The notes: generated by a model not told the origin, from the sequence alone. A stretch of 64,000 nt of DNA from Diadema setosum (GCA_033980235.1 CM067076.1:32522383-32586382); one strand, 5' to 3'. Positions 43,760 to 55,378 are shown, numbered from the stretch's first letter. A program made the numbers and translations.

Positions 43760-46675
43760 TAACGCCCCCCCCCCCCCCCCCTAAGATTTGGACCGGGGAT
43801 TTGGGAGGTGGAAAAAAAATGCGTGTATACTGTATGCATGCACATGAAGCGGGTCTCCTTTGCAACCTTTCATCAAATAAGATATTTTTTTGAATATTTC
43901 ACTCAAAGTGTGCACCAGATCGTTGAATTTCAATTCAAAATATGCAAAATCTCTCGTGCTTGGGAGGGGGTATCCCCCTCCCAAACCCTCCCCCTCTGTG
44001 CCTCTTTCCCTAGTTTAGTACACTTTTTAGATTTACGCACACACACAAAATATGAATAATTCTGAGTGCACAAGACTTATCACTTATATTCCGAAAACTC
44101 AAGGTTCCCTCATGTATAAGGGGAATTTCCCCTTTTAATCTACCCTTTCCTCCCTCAGCCCCCCCCCCATCAGTCTTTTTTTTTTTTTTTTTTTTTTTTT
44201 TTTGGTGATTTCCCAAATGTTGATTCCATCAAATATGCGTATACGAGATATCTCAATTTCAGGCAAAAGCTCCATCGGAAGGGAAGGGTGGAGATAACAC
44301 TCGCCCAAGCCTTCTCCCTGATCGCCCGCCCCTCCCCCCCCCCCTTCCGCCATGCATAGAAGTAGACTGTGGCTATACCCAGATCGCTTTATTTCAATTC
44401 TAAAAACGCAAAAGCTCCGCGAGCGGGAGGGGGAATCCCCCTTCCCCTAAGCTCTACCTCACTAGACTTTATACATACACACAGATGGTGCACATTCGGA
44501 ATAAGAGCTAAATTCCGTGATTTTAACACTTCGATGAAAAAGTATTGCACCTAAAATTTGCACCAGATCGCTGAATTTCAGGTCTGAAAACGCAAAATCA
44601 CCTTCGTGTGGGAGGGGATATGCCCCTATCTACACCCTCGTGTGCATGCTTTTTCTGTTTGATTGCTGAACTGCAGACAGCGTTCATGATATTCAGTGTA
44701 AGAATTAATACAAGAAGATTATTTAAATGATATACCATTTTATAGGCAAATTGTTCAATAATAATCTACACTAAAATATACTGCAACCTTAAACAAGTGG
44801 GACTGTTTCAACTCGTTAAAACACGCAAAAACATGCATCAAATTGCACCATTTGCAACATCAAAATGCAAAAAGTTCTCACCGTGGGAGGGGGGACACCC
44901 CCCTCCCACACCCTCCCCTCCCCCCTCGCTCGCTCAGCTCGCTCGGGTTCAGTCGCGTTCATGATATTCAGTGAAAAGAATTAACACAGGAAGTGTATTT
45001 TAATTGTACCATTTTATAGGCAAATCGTTCAATAATAATCTACATCAAAATACACTGCTACCTTAAACAAGTGAGACTGTTTCTCGTCGATAAAACGCGC
45101 AAAAACATGCATCAAATTGCACCATTTTCAAAATCAAAATGCATAAAGTTCTTACCGTGGGAGGGGGGACACCCCCCTACCACACCCTCCCCTCCCCCCT
45201 CGCTCGCTCCGCTCGCTCGGGTTCAGTCGCGTTCATGATATTCAGTGAAAAGAATTAACACAAGAAGTGTATTTAAATTGTACCATTTGATAGGCAAATT
45301 GTTCAATAATAATCTACATCAAAATATACTGCTACCTTAAACAAGTGGGACTGTTTCTCGTCGACAAAACGCGCAAAAACATGCATCAAATTGCACCATT
45401 TACAACATCAAAATGCAAAAAGTTCTTACCGTGGGAGGGGGGACACCCCCCTCCCACACCCTCCCCTCGCCCCTCGCTCGCTCCGCTCGCTCGGGTTCAG
45501 TCGCGTTCATGATATTCAGTGAAAAGAATTGATACAAGAAGTGTATTTAAAATTAAACCATTTTATAGGCAAATTGTTCAATAATAATCTACATCAAAAT
45601 ATACTGCTACCTTAAACAAGTGGGACTGTTTCTCGTCGACAAAACGCGCAAAAACATGCATCAAATTGCACCATTTACAACATCAAAATGCAAAAAGTTC
45701 TTACCGTGGGAGGGGGGACGCCCCCCTCCCACACCCTCCCCTCCCCCCTCGCTCGCTCAGCTCGCTCGGGTTCAGTTGCGTTCATGATATTCAGTGAAAA
45801 GAATTAATATTGAGAAGTGTGTTTAAATTAAACCATTTTATAGGCAAATTGTTCAATAATAATCTACACTAAAATATACTGCTACCTTAAACAAGTAGGA
45901 CTGTTTCACGTCGATAAAACGAGCAAAAACATGCATCAAATTGCACCATTTGCAACATCAAAATGCAAAAAGTTCTTACCGTGGGAAGGGGGACACCCCC
46001 TCCCACACCCTCCCCTCCCCCCTCGCTCGCTCCGCTCGCTCGGGTTCAGTCGCGTTCATGATATTCAGTGAAAAGAATTAATACAATAAGTGTATTTAAA
46101 ATTATACCATTTTATAGACAAATTGTTCAATAATAATCTACACTAAAATATACTGCTACCTTAAACAAGTGGGACTGTTTCACGTCGATAAAACGCGCAA
46201 AAACATGCATCAAATTGCACCATTTGCAACATCAAAATGCAAAAAGTTCTTACCGTGGGAAGGGGGATACCCCCTCCCACACCCTCCCCTCCCCCCTCGC
46301 TCGCTCCGCTCGCTCGGGTTCAGTCGCGTTCATGATATTCAGTGAAAAGAATTAATACAAGAAGTGTATTTAAAATTGTACCATTTTATAGGCAAATTGT
46401 TCAATAATAATCTACACTAAAATATACTGCTACCTTAAACAAGTGGGACTGTTTCACGTCGATAAAACGCGCAAAAACATGCATCAAATTGCACCATTTA
46501 CAACATCAAAATGCAAAAAGTTCTTACCGTCAGAGGGGGGACACCCCCCCCCCACGCCCTCCCTCCCCCCCCCCCCCCCCCCCCTCGCTCGCTACGCTCT
46601 CTCGGGCTCGGTCGCTTCGCTCCCTCGCAGACTAACCGCCCCCCCTAAGATCAAATCCTGGCTACGCCGTTGCCC
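43760..46675 (+). repeat. C-rich repeat domain in intron 3
   Basis: Opens with a C-run and CTAAGATTTGGACC and closes with CCCCCCTAAGATCAAATCCTGGCTACGCC. Between are degenerate modules with AAAACGCAAAA(T/G)C, GTGGGAGGGGG...CCCCC(T)CCCACACCC hairpins, and from 44.68 kb a regular satellite. A related single module lies at ~37.39-37.45 kb. Confidence 0.75.
44682..46605 (+). repeat. 274/275-bp satellite, seven units
   Basis: GTTCATGATATTCAGTG starts units at 44682, 44957, 45231, 45505, 45780, 46054 and 46328, giving spacings 275, 274, 274, 275, 274, 274. Each unit has GGCAAATTGTTCAATAATAA, ACCTTAAACAAGTGGGACTG, AACATGCATCAAATTGCACC, AAAAAGTTCTTACCGTGGGA and CCCTCGCTCGCTCCGCTCGC. The last unit degrades into C-runs. 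The constant period suggests recent unequal exchange. Confidence 0.96.
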
Positions 46676-47466
46676 TTAACCTTAAAAGCATAAACAGCAT
46701 CGTTGGAACAAAAAAAAAAAAAAAAAAAGAAGAGGAGAAGAAGAAGAAAGCATCCATATGTGTCTGGGCTTTTTTCAGTTTAAGATATCCAAAAGATGCT
46801 GCTACACGTTCATGTAAGATTTTGGAGGAATTCTGTTACAATTTGTGTTTCTGATTCTTACTTGGCTCTGGTTCGTAGTACTGCCTGTAGTCTTTCTGGT
46901 GTTTAAGGTGGAAATTTGACAATGGGGAAAAGAACTAATTCCAGTACCTGAAATGTGGTAGGAATGTGGTATTTTCTGTCATTGCAGTTATTTCGTCCGA
47001 TTCTTCCCCTTACAGCTGCTCCGTCTCTCCACTATTTTTTTTTCTCTTTTATGAATTCTTGTTGATAAACTCCTTCAAAATTCGATTACACTTCTTCCTT
47101 TCTTTTATTGTATTTTTCAAACATCATGAACATGTTAAACAGACTTCAAGATGAAGATATTATAAATTGCCTTTAAATATCTCGTTTTTCACCTAATGTT
47201 TGTTCAATGATGCCTGTGTGAGTAGAATAACAAACCCGGTATGTTCAGCTGTATGAAAACCTCCTGCAAAACTGTATCCTCAATGCATCATAACGGAATG
47301 ACCTCGTGTGAAGGAGAATTTCTGCAATCCACATACTGTGTAGTTCTGCCATGCACCATCAATTAAGTTTTAACATAGAGATGCAGTGTACAACATTGAT
47401 AACAATTTGTGTCCCTGATTTGCCATAGTTTTCAAAATTCGGTTTTGTTTTGGCTTTTTTTTTCAG

Positions 47467-48015
47467 ATTGGAGTGGTTGCAGCACTCCTTTGTGTAGTCA
47501 TTACGTTCGTCATCTCCATCCTCCTCAACCCAAATATTTTTAACGTCGGCTGGCAGCTCTGGCTCTGCGCCGGCATCCTCCCTATGCTTGGCTACGCCAT
47601 CGGCTACGGGTTCGCCCTCGTCTTCCGCCAGTCTCACGTCAAGTGTCGTACCATCGCCTTCGAGACCGGCTCCCAGAACGTGTCGCTGGCCCTGACGTTG
47701 ACGGTCCTAACGTTCGCCGAATCACCCCTCTTCCTCGACATGCTCTTCTACCCATCCCTCTACGCCGTGTTCATCTATTCGGAATCCTTCGTCGTCCTTG
47801 TCGTCTACAGACTCGTGAAGCACTTGCGGAAACGCGGAGAAGACGATGCGGAGGAGATCGTCAAGGATACAGAGGCCACAGAAATGGACGGCATCGACAG
47901 CGCACCGAAGAACATGGCCAGGGATTCCAATATGGGTTGCTCGCAGGATGTTGAAATTGAATCGGAATATGCACCTCGTACAGACATTAACAGTCAACCC
48001 GACAAGCAATGGTAG
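47467..48015 (+). CDS. SLC10A-type cotransporter, last exon
   Basis: Phase 0 from the acceptor at 47466 to TAG 48013-48015; 182 residues. It starts IGVVAALLCVVITFV, has NPNIFNVGWQLWLCAGILPM and GYAIGYGFAL, and then CRTIAFETGSQNVSLALTL, where E258 and Q262 belong to the conserved ETGxQN sodium/substrate motif. FYPSLYAVF and a last membrane helix follow, then a ~55-residue acidic cytoplasmic tail (KRGEDDAEEIVKDTEATEMD). Joined, the four exons give 374 residues, close to ASBT/SLC10A2 (348) and NTCP. The protein should be a plasma-membrane sodium-coupled transporter of bile salts or sulfated organic anions; the substrate in an invertebrate is unknown. Which vertebrate paralogue it matches best cannot be decided by eye. 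Confidence 0.95.
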   Translation: MGVVAALLCVVITFVISILLNPNIFNVGWQLWLCAGILPMLGYAIGYGFALVFRQSHVKCRTIAFETGSQNVSLALTLTVLTFAESPLFLDMLFYPSLYAVFIYSESFVVLVVYRLVKHLRKRGEDDAEEIVKDTEATEMDGIDSAPKNMARDSNMGCSQDVEIESEYAPRTDINSQPDKQW

Positions 48016-48130
48016 GGAAGGTGGTTGATGAGCAAAGATGAGCAAAAGCTTGATGACGACATAAAAGAATGAGAGTGATTTACCATTACAGAAGGTATCA
48101 ATCATCAGCTGGTATGTCTTCAGGAAAAGC

Positions 48131-48512
48131 TTAAAGGGATGGTACAGTATTGGTGGAAGCGAGGATTGGGTTTGTAACTTTTTGCGAGATACCAAGAAGC
48201 CACTTATGAAATAGTACAGAGCATACCATTATAAGACAAATTCCAAGTTTATCTTACGGAAATCGGTTTTGGAATGGCCGAGACATCCAAAAACAAAGTA
48301 AAATAAAGTGATCGTAATAAAAGTTGGGTCCCACCTTTTATTAGGATTACTCTATTTTGGGTTTTCTCAAAACCAATTTTCATCAAATAAATGCTGAATT
48401 CCTCTTGGAATTACATGATCTATCATATTTCGTAGGAGATTTCTCATTATCTTGCCCCAAAATGCTAGAAACCTGAAATTAGGTCTCAACCAAAACTATA
48501 CGATCCCTTTAA
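48131..48512. mobile_element. TTAA-ended hairpin MITE, copy 4 (complete)
   Basis: Begins TTAAAGGGATGGTACAGTAT and ends TATACGATCCCTTTAA. It carries the family core TTTTGCGAGATA, GAAATCGGTTTTGGAATGGC, AACCAATTTTCATCAAATAA. It lies 116 bp after the transporter's stop codon. Confidence 0.9.
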
Positions 48513-48564
48513 ACCATGATAATTATTTAGACAATCAGGAAAAAAGTAACTATGGTGTTGAGAT

Positions 48565-48928
48565 CAAAGGGGATGGCTAGTAACTGATCAGTGGGAATCA
48601 GTGTGAATGCTGGGGGATGGTTGTTCCAATCCTTGTGGGATTCATTTAAGAGTACAGTATATATCTGTTGTTGTGTGAAAATTATTTGCTTCAGAATTGT
48701 CTCATATTCAAGTAATGTGCAATTTAATGCCCCGTCACTGTACAGGCATGCTAACCTGGAAACATTAAACTGCACATTACTTGAATATGAGACCATTCTG
48801 ACGCAAATAATTTTCACACAAGAATAGATATATAATGTACTCCTAAATGAATCCCACAAGAATTGGAACAATCATCCTCCAGCATTCCCACTGATTCCCA
48901 CTGATCAGTTACTCGCCATCCCCTTTAA
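48565..48928. mobile_element. Fold-back MITE, ~364 bp, arms ~150 bp
   Basis: The left arm has AAAGGGGATGGCTAGTAACT, GATCAGTGGGAATCAGTG, TGGGATTCATTTAAGAGTAC, GTGTGAAAATTATTTGC and TCTCATATTCAAGTAATGTG; the right arm carries all of these inverted and ends CTCGCCATCCCCTTTAA. Different family from the adjacent copy-4 element, but with similar A/TTAAAGGGG-type ends. Confidence 0.92.
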
Positions 48929-50214
48929 CAAACGTGTGAAGACGAAAATCTGCTGGTCTAGGAAATGAAAAGATAAACCACGTACATATACTTGCATTAT
49001 GAAACTTGTGAAACGTGAGAGAAAGAGAGATAGCTTAATTGCTAGCTCAGTATAGATTATTTTTTATAAACATGTACGCAAAAATATGTGCGAAATTTTG
49101 CGTGGGTACCAATAAATTGTATTTGATTTGGGATGTGACTGAAGGGGTAAATGCAAGTAGGAAATACAGAAAAGATTTTTAAAGCTTACCAAGATCCTTT
49201 TTTTTTTTTGTTGTTGTTGTTGTTGCTATGTCTGGTTCTGTAAAAAAAAAATAAATAAATACATTTTAAAAAATCAATAATTTTGGTGCAAATCACCAAA
49301 AATTTATCTTTATCGGCTGTTTATGTCAAAATCAAGAGCAGCAAAATCACAGTTGAGGATTTATTCTAATAACAGAATCATTACCCGGGAAGGGATATTG
49401 TATCAGAACCAGACATGGTTCCTTTTGACGCACCACAACAAAAAACAAAACAAAACAAAAACAAAACAAAGAACATGGACCGTTGCCGTTTTACCGATGC
49501 TCGATGTGTGGAAGCTTTAATATAGAGAAGCATTGAAAAAAAAATTGTCTTGATCTTTCACTCGCATTTTTTGTAGTTATGTAGACCTTTACTCTCACAT
49601 GTAACTTCGATATATTCGATGTGGAAAATCTGTGTCAAGTAGCTTTCATCTGTGTCTCTCTCTTTCTGAAAACACAAACAAACAAAATCTTACAAACTTA
49701 CACTTGTTTACATTTCTCCTGTTCATTCATATTTGCAAATTCCAAGGAAAACACCTCATTGCTGTTGTCTGAAATGTAGTTATAAGAGATATAGATTAGA
49801 TTTTTGCATTACAGTCAATACCATTGAAGAATTGATTTTAACACGTGAAAAATGTATGCTTTGTTTGTCAGGATAAAGTCTCTGTTTTTTAGTGTAATCA
49901 TGTATATAAGAGTTATGATTCCTGTAATTATACTATTTCTGGATTGTATTCAATAAAAATTAAAATGAAGGAAAGAATATACATGTATAATGTCACTTGA
50001 CACGAGGCTGGAGAAAGTTAGTAAAGTTTTTGATTTTTTTTATTAATTCATGTTCCATATTCCACATTTCATATTCAGGTTTCATGTTCCATTTGACTTC
50101 GAAGTAAAATATGTTTAACACAACAGTCAATTTTAGACATAATTTCACAAATGTATAAGGACATGTAATATAATGATGTGTAAATATGAGGAACCTACTA
50201 AAAAGCAATGCTTG

Positions 50215-51250
50215 TATAATAGGATGTAGGTTCCAAAGAAATAATATGAGTGTTTAGTACACCATACTAATTACGAAAGATGACGAAACACATGCGAAAT
50301 TCAGTATGTCGAGATTATAATAAAATTTACGGAATGTACAAAATAGTTTATAATGTTCAAGGTAAAACTCAAGGATTCAATGCTACATAAAATTGCAATA
50401 TTGGTCAAACAAATGTAGTCAAATGTAGTCACCCGAGCGAGGCATCATTGCGAATAAGGACAGATAATTAAATCAAATGATCACGGCAAGTAACTAATCA
50501 TAGGATTTTAAAAAAAAATGGCTTTTAGATTTTGCTTAAAGGAACTTAGAGAACTTGATTGCAGCCGAACAAAATCTAACTCATTCCAGAAAGAAGGGCC
50601 GGTAGAAGTAATTGTCTTAAGGGCTAAAACTGTACGAAAGGAGGAAAAGTGATATGATCCACTGTGTCTTGTAGGGTAATGGATTTCACTGTTTTTAACA
50701 TTGTGGAAAATAAACTAGGAAGATCGCCAATGCTCAACTTATACATAAAAATTCCAACGTGATACAAATACAAATCAGAAACTTTTAGTAATTTACTGGA
50801 AACAAACAATCCATTTGTATGATCCAAAAAATATGCACGATTTATAATTCGCAAGGCCTTTTTCTAAATCAAATATAACGAATCAATTAATAGTCTTAGA
50901 GCAATTCCCTTAGGCCAATATTCCGTAATTTAAGTAAGGTAATATTAGAGTTGAACAGAAAGAATGCAATATTGGCTTGGAGAAGAGGTACTTCAATAAT
51001 ACTTATTTGTGAATAACTCCAACGTTTTTACACAACAACATACATAGATAATCAATATGAACCTTCCAAGAAAGATTACTATCAATATAAATACCTAAAA
51101 ATTTTGTTGAATCTATTTGATTTAACTGCAATCCATTCACTAATACTGAACCTGGAAGAAACTTTATATAGTTTATATAGTTGATTTTATGGTTAATGGC
51201 AGCCTGTGTACATAATGGAAATTTATATTCGATTGTATCTTTTGATAAAA
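50215..51250 (-). mobile_element. L2-like LINE fragment, decayed, minus strand
   Basis: On the minus strand, sequence near 51100-51000 reads KFLGIYIDSNLSWKVHI-like, and 50854-50624 reads MRIINRAYFLDHTNGLFVSS, LYLYHVGIFMYKLSIGDLPS and LFSTMLKTV. Further down an NELD...FKQNLK-like end appears near 50570-50510. These are the post-YADD and C-terminal parts of an L2-type reverse transcriptase, interrupted by frameshifts. It is related to, but much more diverged than, the LINE at 24.8 kb. Confidence 0.75.
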
Positions 51251-51966
51251 CGGGCCCAGGTGTTTATTCATGTACGATTTTCATGGAAAAGTGCAGAAAT
51301 AAAATCAAATTGAACTGAGCTAAACGGTTTAGCGTAGGCCTATTGACGTTTGTTTTATTCCACCACTGTCTTGAAAATACAAACTCGTACAGTACTGTAT
51401 CAACAAATTAAGACTGATAATCTCTTCAATCCCAGGAAGCCATACGCCAGATTATTACCGCAACTTAAACCAATGTGATTTATTCCCAATCTCGTGAAGC
51501 GGTGTCATTACTCTCATATTGATTAACACAACGTTCTAAAGTGGAAGGAATGTACGGATCTATCAAGTTTCTGTTACTCGGCAGATTTGAAAAGAAAGAG
51601 TCAAACTGTTTGTCATTACAATCTTCCGTGATCCTCATGATTCTCCCGATTCATCTTGAGTAGAACCGTTATAAGAATATAAATGTAAAGGGGGTGAAGG
51701 CGATCGGAATGGAATGTTGTGCTATGTTTATAAGTCATCAAAATGCATATACATTGTAGTATGTACATTGTATACACAAGTGTATGCAATAGGGAGATGC
51801 CTATAATGGAAATGCAAATGGTCACAGGCACAGACAGAATAATATGCAAAGCATTGCCTGTACACCACCTTTTTAATACTGATTTCAACTCAATGAGACA
51901 GTGTCACATGGTGGTGACGTCCAAAGGGTGATATTGTTATGAACATTGCCAATCGTCTACCCATAA
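51251..51966. other. Intergenic, no feature recognised
   Basis: No coding family or repeat recognised. Confidence 0.4.
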
Positions 51967-52386
51967 TTAAAGGGATGGTATAAGTACTGGTTGAAGTGAG
52001 GATTCAGCTTTTAACATTTTGCGACATGATTAAAAACCCCTAGCTCTATGAAATGTTACAGAGCATACAATTCTAAGAGGAATTCAAAGTTTATTTGATG
52101 AAAATCGGTTTTGAAATGGCTGAGATATCCAAAAAACAAAGTAAAATCAAGCGATAATAATAAAGGACGGGTCCCATCTTTTATTAGGATAGTCTGATTT
52201 AGATATCTCATCCATTTCAGAACCGAACTTCGATCATAAAAAAAAACTTTGAATTCCTCTTAGAATTATCATGCTCTTTAATTTCTTAGAAAAGTTTGTC
52301 ATTATCTAAAAAAAAAAAAAACAATCATCATAAAAACAGTGGAAACCTGAAGCCCTCTCTCACCTGAAAGTGTACAATCCCTTTAA
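51967..52386. mobile_element. TTAA-ended hairpin MITE, copy 5 (complete)
   Basis: Begins TTAAAGGGATGGTATAAGTA and ends AAAGTGTACAATCCCTTTAA. The core is well kept: TTTGATGAAAATCGGTTTTG, AAATGGCTGAGATATCC. The right half is more diverged and has an A-run insertion at ~52307. Confidence 0.88.
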
Positions 52387-52597
52387 GGAGTATGTTGTTA
52401 AAAATTGTGCTTTCGCCATTTAACCTGTGTCTGGGTTGTTTTTTCTTTGTCTTTTGTGTACCTTTCGCTTTCGCCTGCAATGTAAGAGTATTAGTATAAT
52501 ATACAATTATTGCAAAATGCCGGTTATTTGTCCGTCGCTCTAGCCGTCTTTCTCTGCACCTGTCTGTCTGTCTGCTATCCAGACCATTTGTATCTCA

Positions 52598-53340
52598 TCG
52601 GTTTATTGTCACCTCGTCTACAGCCACTTTGTCTATTTTCCAATTGGTCTACTGGCATATCGTCTATTACCGATTAGTCTAATACCCATTTGGTCTACAT
52701 CTCGTTTTGTCCAGTACCCATATTGTCTAATAGCCACTTTGCCCACTACCCGTATTGTCTAATACCCAACTCGTCTAAGGAGCATTTCGTCTACAAATCA
52801 ATTGATCTAATAGTCAAATCGTCTACACTCACAATGTCTATTTGCCATGTCGTCTAATATTTATTTTGTCTACTACTAGTTAGTCTACTCCCACCTCGTC
52901 TACAAGTCATTCAGTCCACATTCACTTTGTCTAGTTATCATATCGTCCAACCCTAGTTTGTCCATACCCAATATGGTCTATACCCATCTCGTCTACTCCC
53001 AATTGGTCTACTCCCAATTGGTCTACTCCCAACTGGTCTACTCCCAACTGGTCTACTCCCAATTGGTCTACTCCCAACTGGTCTACTCCTAATTGGTCTA
53101 CTCCCAATTGGTCTACTCCCAACTTGTCTACTCCCAACTGGTCTACTCCCAATAGGTCTACTCCCAATTGGTCTACTCCCAACTTGTCTACTCCCAATTG
53201 GTCTATACTCGTCTATACCCAATTGGTGTACTCCCAACTGATATAGTTTTACTCTCAACAATTTACCCAAACTGATCATTTCCATCTGGTCATGCTAATA
53301 ATGAATATACCACTTTGTCTAGTGTCCAGTCCGTCTCACT
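52598..53340. repeat. GTCTA-phased array, ~48 degenerate 15-16-bp units
   Basis: The step GTCTA(C/A)T(A/C)CCCAATTG recurs every 15 or 16 bases. The centre (52990-53215) is nearly homogeneous (GTCTACTCCCAATTG / CCCAACTG), while the flanks vary strongly in the 10-11 bases between steps yet keep GTCTA (GTCTAATACCCATTTG, GTCTACATCTCGTTTT, GTCTAATAGCCACTTT). On the minus strand the 15-bp centre reads as GVDQL pentapeptides for ~100 residues; I take this as a by-product. Confidence 0.93.
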
Positions 53341-53720
53341 GTCATGAACTATTCATATTAAACCATGCCCTTGATTAGCACAAAAATCAATATTAGACTA
53401 TTCTAGTTGTTAATTATTCCGCACGTACATGCTGAATATAAAGACATACTAATCAATATATAGTGAGACATGACTATCCAGTCTACATTCTGGCCGTAAA
53501 ATAACTAAATAATGATAAACTAGCTCAGTTACAATCCTCCATCACAAACGAATTGTCAGTCATACGAAACAGAATTACATTTCGACCGACCACCCAGTCC
53601 ACCCGTACCTCCGTGCGCATGCATGCCAGTTTGCAGGCACAAACCCTTGTTGGTCGTAAAGGAGTTTGCGCCAAGACTACTATATGCACCACTTCAGCAC
53701 TGTCCCATAGGCCCTGTGTT
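53341..53720. other. Intergenic, no feature recognised
   Basis: No coding family or repeat recognised. Confidence 0.4.
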
Positions 53721-53722
53721 GT

Positions 53723-54096
53723 AGCATGGAGCTAAGGTAGCTCCATGCACCGCGTTCACATTGTCCCCCGCGCCGCGGGGACAGCCTCAAGAGATCTTAT
53801 CTTTTTTACGACTGACCGTTCACATTGGTATCTCATCTGTCCCCGAGCTGTGGGGGCAATTGGAGCTTGGGGCGAGCTCTGCCAGGCACAGCGCATGCGC
53901 ACATTTGATGACCACAGCTGGACGCTATCAATTTCGCCCCAAGGTCACTCTCCCCTCCAAATCTTGTCCCCGTACCCGACTTGATTCGCGGGGACGAGGG
54001 GACAAGTCCCAGCGAGCGTTCACATTATGGTTTTGGAGGAGAAAGTCCCACAGCTCGGGACTTTCCCCGCGGCGCGGGGGACAATGTGAACGCAGG
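53723..54096. mobile_element. GC-rich fold-back element with a separate palindrome at its edge
   Basis: A perfect palindrome GCATGGAGCTA-AGG-TAGCTCCATGC lies at 53723-53747. CGCGTTCACATTGTCCCCCG CGCCGCGG at 53751-53778 is matched by CCGCGGCGCGGGGGACAATG TGAACGC at 54067-54093. The interior repeats GTTCACATT and CCCGAGCTGTGGG / CCCACAGCTCGGG in opposite orientations. GC content is far above the surroundings. No gene; overlapping open frames are incidental. Confidence 0.85.
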
Positions 54097-55378
54097 GATG
54101 GTTGTAGCTTCTCCCAACAATGGTTTGTACAACCTTTGGGTCCTTTTCATGTTTATAAGGCGGAGCTTCATTCTGAGAGGATTAGGATTGTCATGGTAAC
54201 CGTGATTGACATGTCCTATGGGGGCCTGTCTGGCTGACCCCCACTGAGATAAAGGTCAACCTGAGTAGAAAGCCAGAAGGTGGTTTGAACTGTTATGTAA
54301 CACCTCGGAATGTACTTTCTAGAGCAAGAAATGCTCCCTTCTGTTCTGTCTGCAATGAGTGACCACCTCCTTGCATGAGGAACCAAGGAACATATCCCTG
54401 CCATTCCCTTTCTGTTTATTCGTTTTCTTCTTTTCTCTCTTTTCAAGCTCTCACTAGATCTTTTTTCTTTCTGTCCGTCTGTCTACTCTTCATAATTACT
54501 GAATCATGTCAAGACCAACATGATTTTTCCCTCTATTTTCACCTCAGTTCTCTCAATAAATCTCTTTATGAAAGAAATACTAAAACAGGCCTAAATCATT
54601 AATTCTCTGTTTTTGTACATTGAAAATGCACTCCCCATTTGCATGAAAAGCTCAACAAGTTTGTAGGTGTTTTTTTTTTTTTCTATATCAGTCTACCTTA
54701 CATGTATAGTTTTCTTGGCCTCTGGCGTACCACTTATACAATGTGTCATATAACTCCTTCTTTCATATTTCTATAATATTTCATGAAGGGCTATACATGC
54801 CTAAGTCGAGATCTTAATCAAGATTGTACCAAACTATAACGAGCCTAAACTTTATCTGTTTAAGAAAAAAGATTGAATACCTATAAATAAGCTTTTACAT
54901 TGTATGTGACATTTAATTGTGAATGCGAGTTTACTTATGCATGTTGCCTGCTTATCACGCATTTCATCAAATTTGCCTTCTTGGAAGTTTGATGATAAAT
55001 CTACTAAGGCTTATTCATCTACAGTAATAAATGACTATACTTTATGATTGGTGACTTTTCCCTTCAGGCCTACGTAATTTCTTGCTCGTGCTATTGCTAA
55101 TGTGTTGTACATGTACCAAAACAAAATCTCAACAAAATACTTGCCAATAGGCCCATAACGAGCTGAGATAAAAGATTAGCTAACCTGGATCAATCCATTC
55201 AAGTAAAAATCTGACACCAATGTCAAATTTATAATTGTCCTGCATTCAAACTGTTTAGCTGAATTAGTCAATAAATATAGGCGTTCATGTATCTTACAAA
55301 TATTGTGGATAATATTATAGAGCTTAATAACAAAGTTATGAATTTTTGAAGTTTAAACTTGCTCTTTATCTAACTTTC
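54097..55378. other. Intergenic, no gene recognised
   Basis: AT-rich. GTTATGAATTTTTGAAGTTT at ~55335 recurs at ~55715 and belongs to the next element's family. Nothing else recognised. Confidence 0.4.

Larger units (their letters stand above)
43004..47466 (+). other. SLC10A intron 3 (4.5 kb)
   Basis: Phase-0 intron with a T-rich tract before the acceptor ttttttttcag at 47466. It holds T-runs (43121-43149, 44176-44203), a fold-back, the C-rich satellite below and an A-run (46711-46728). 46.75-47.46 kb shows no recognised feature. Confidence 0.85.
48016..49960 (+). other. SLC10A 3'UTR candidate, carrying two hairpin elements
   Basis: Poly(A) signal candidates AATAAA at 49111-49116 and 49952-49957. 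If either is used, the mRNA contains the MITE at 48131-48512 and, for both, the fold-back at 48565-48926. The 3' end is inferred. Confidence 0.4.

Noticed and set aside
44682..46605. CRISPR-like array
   Set aside because: Whole 274-bp units are repeated without short repeats and unique spacers, and the DNA is animal. It is a satellite.
52931..53285. GVDQL-repeat protein on the minus strand
   Set aside because: Fifteen-base units necessarily keep a frame open; no start context, no transcript evidence, and the flanking units break the peptide pattern.
52598..53340. CRISPR-like repeat/spacer structure of the GTCTA array
   Set aside because: Repeat (5 bp) and spacer (10-11 bp) are far too short, spacers are related to one another, and no cas-type gene exists in this eukaryotic window.
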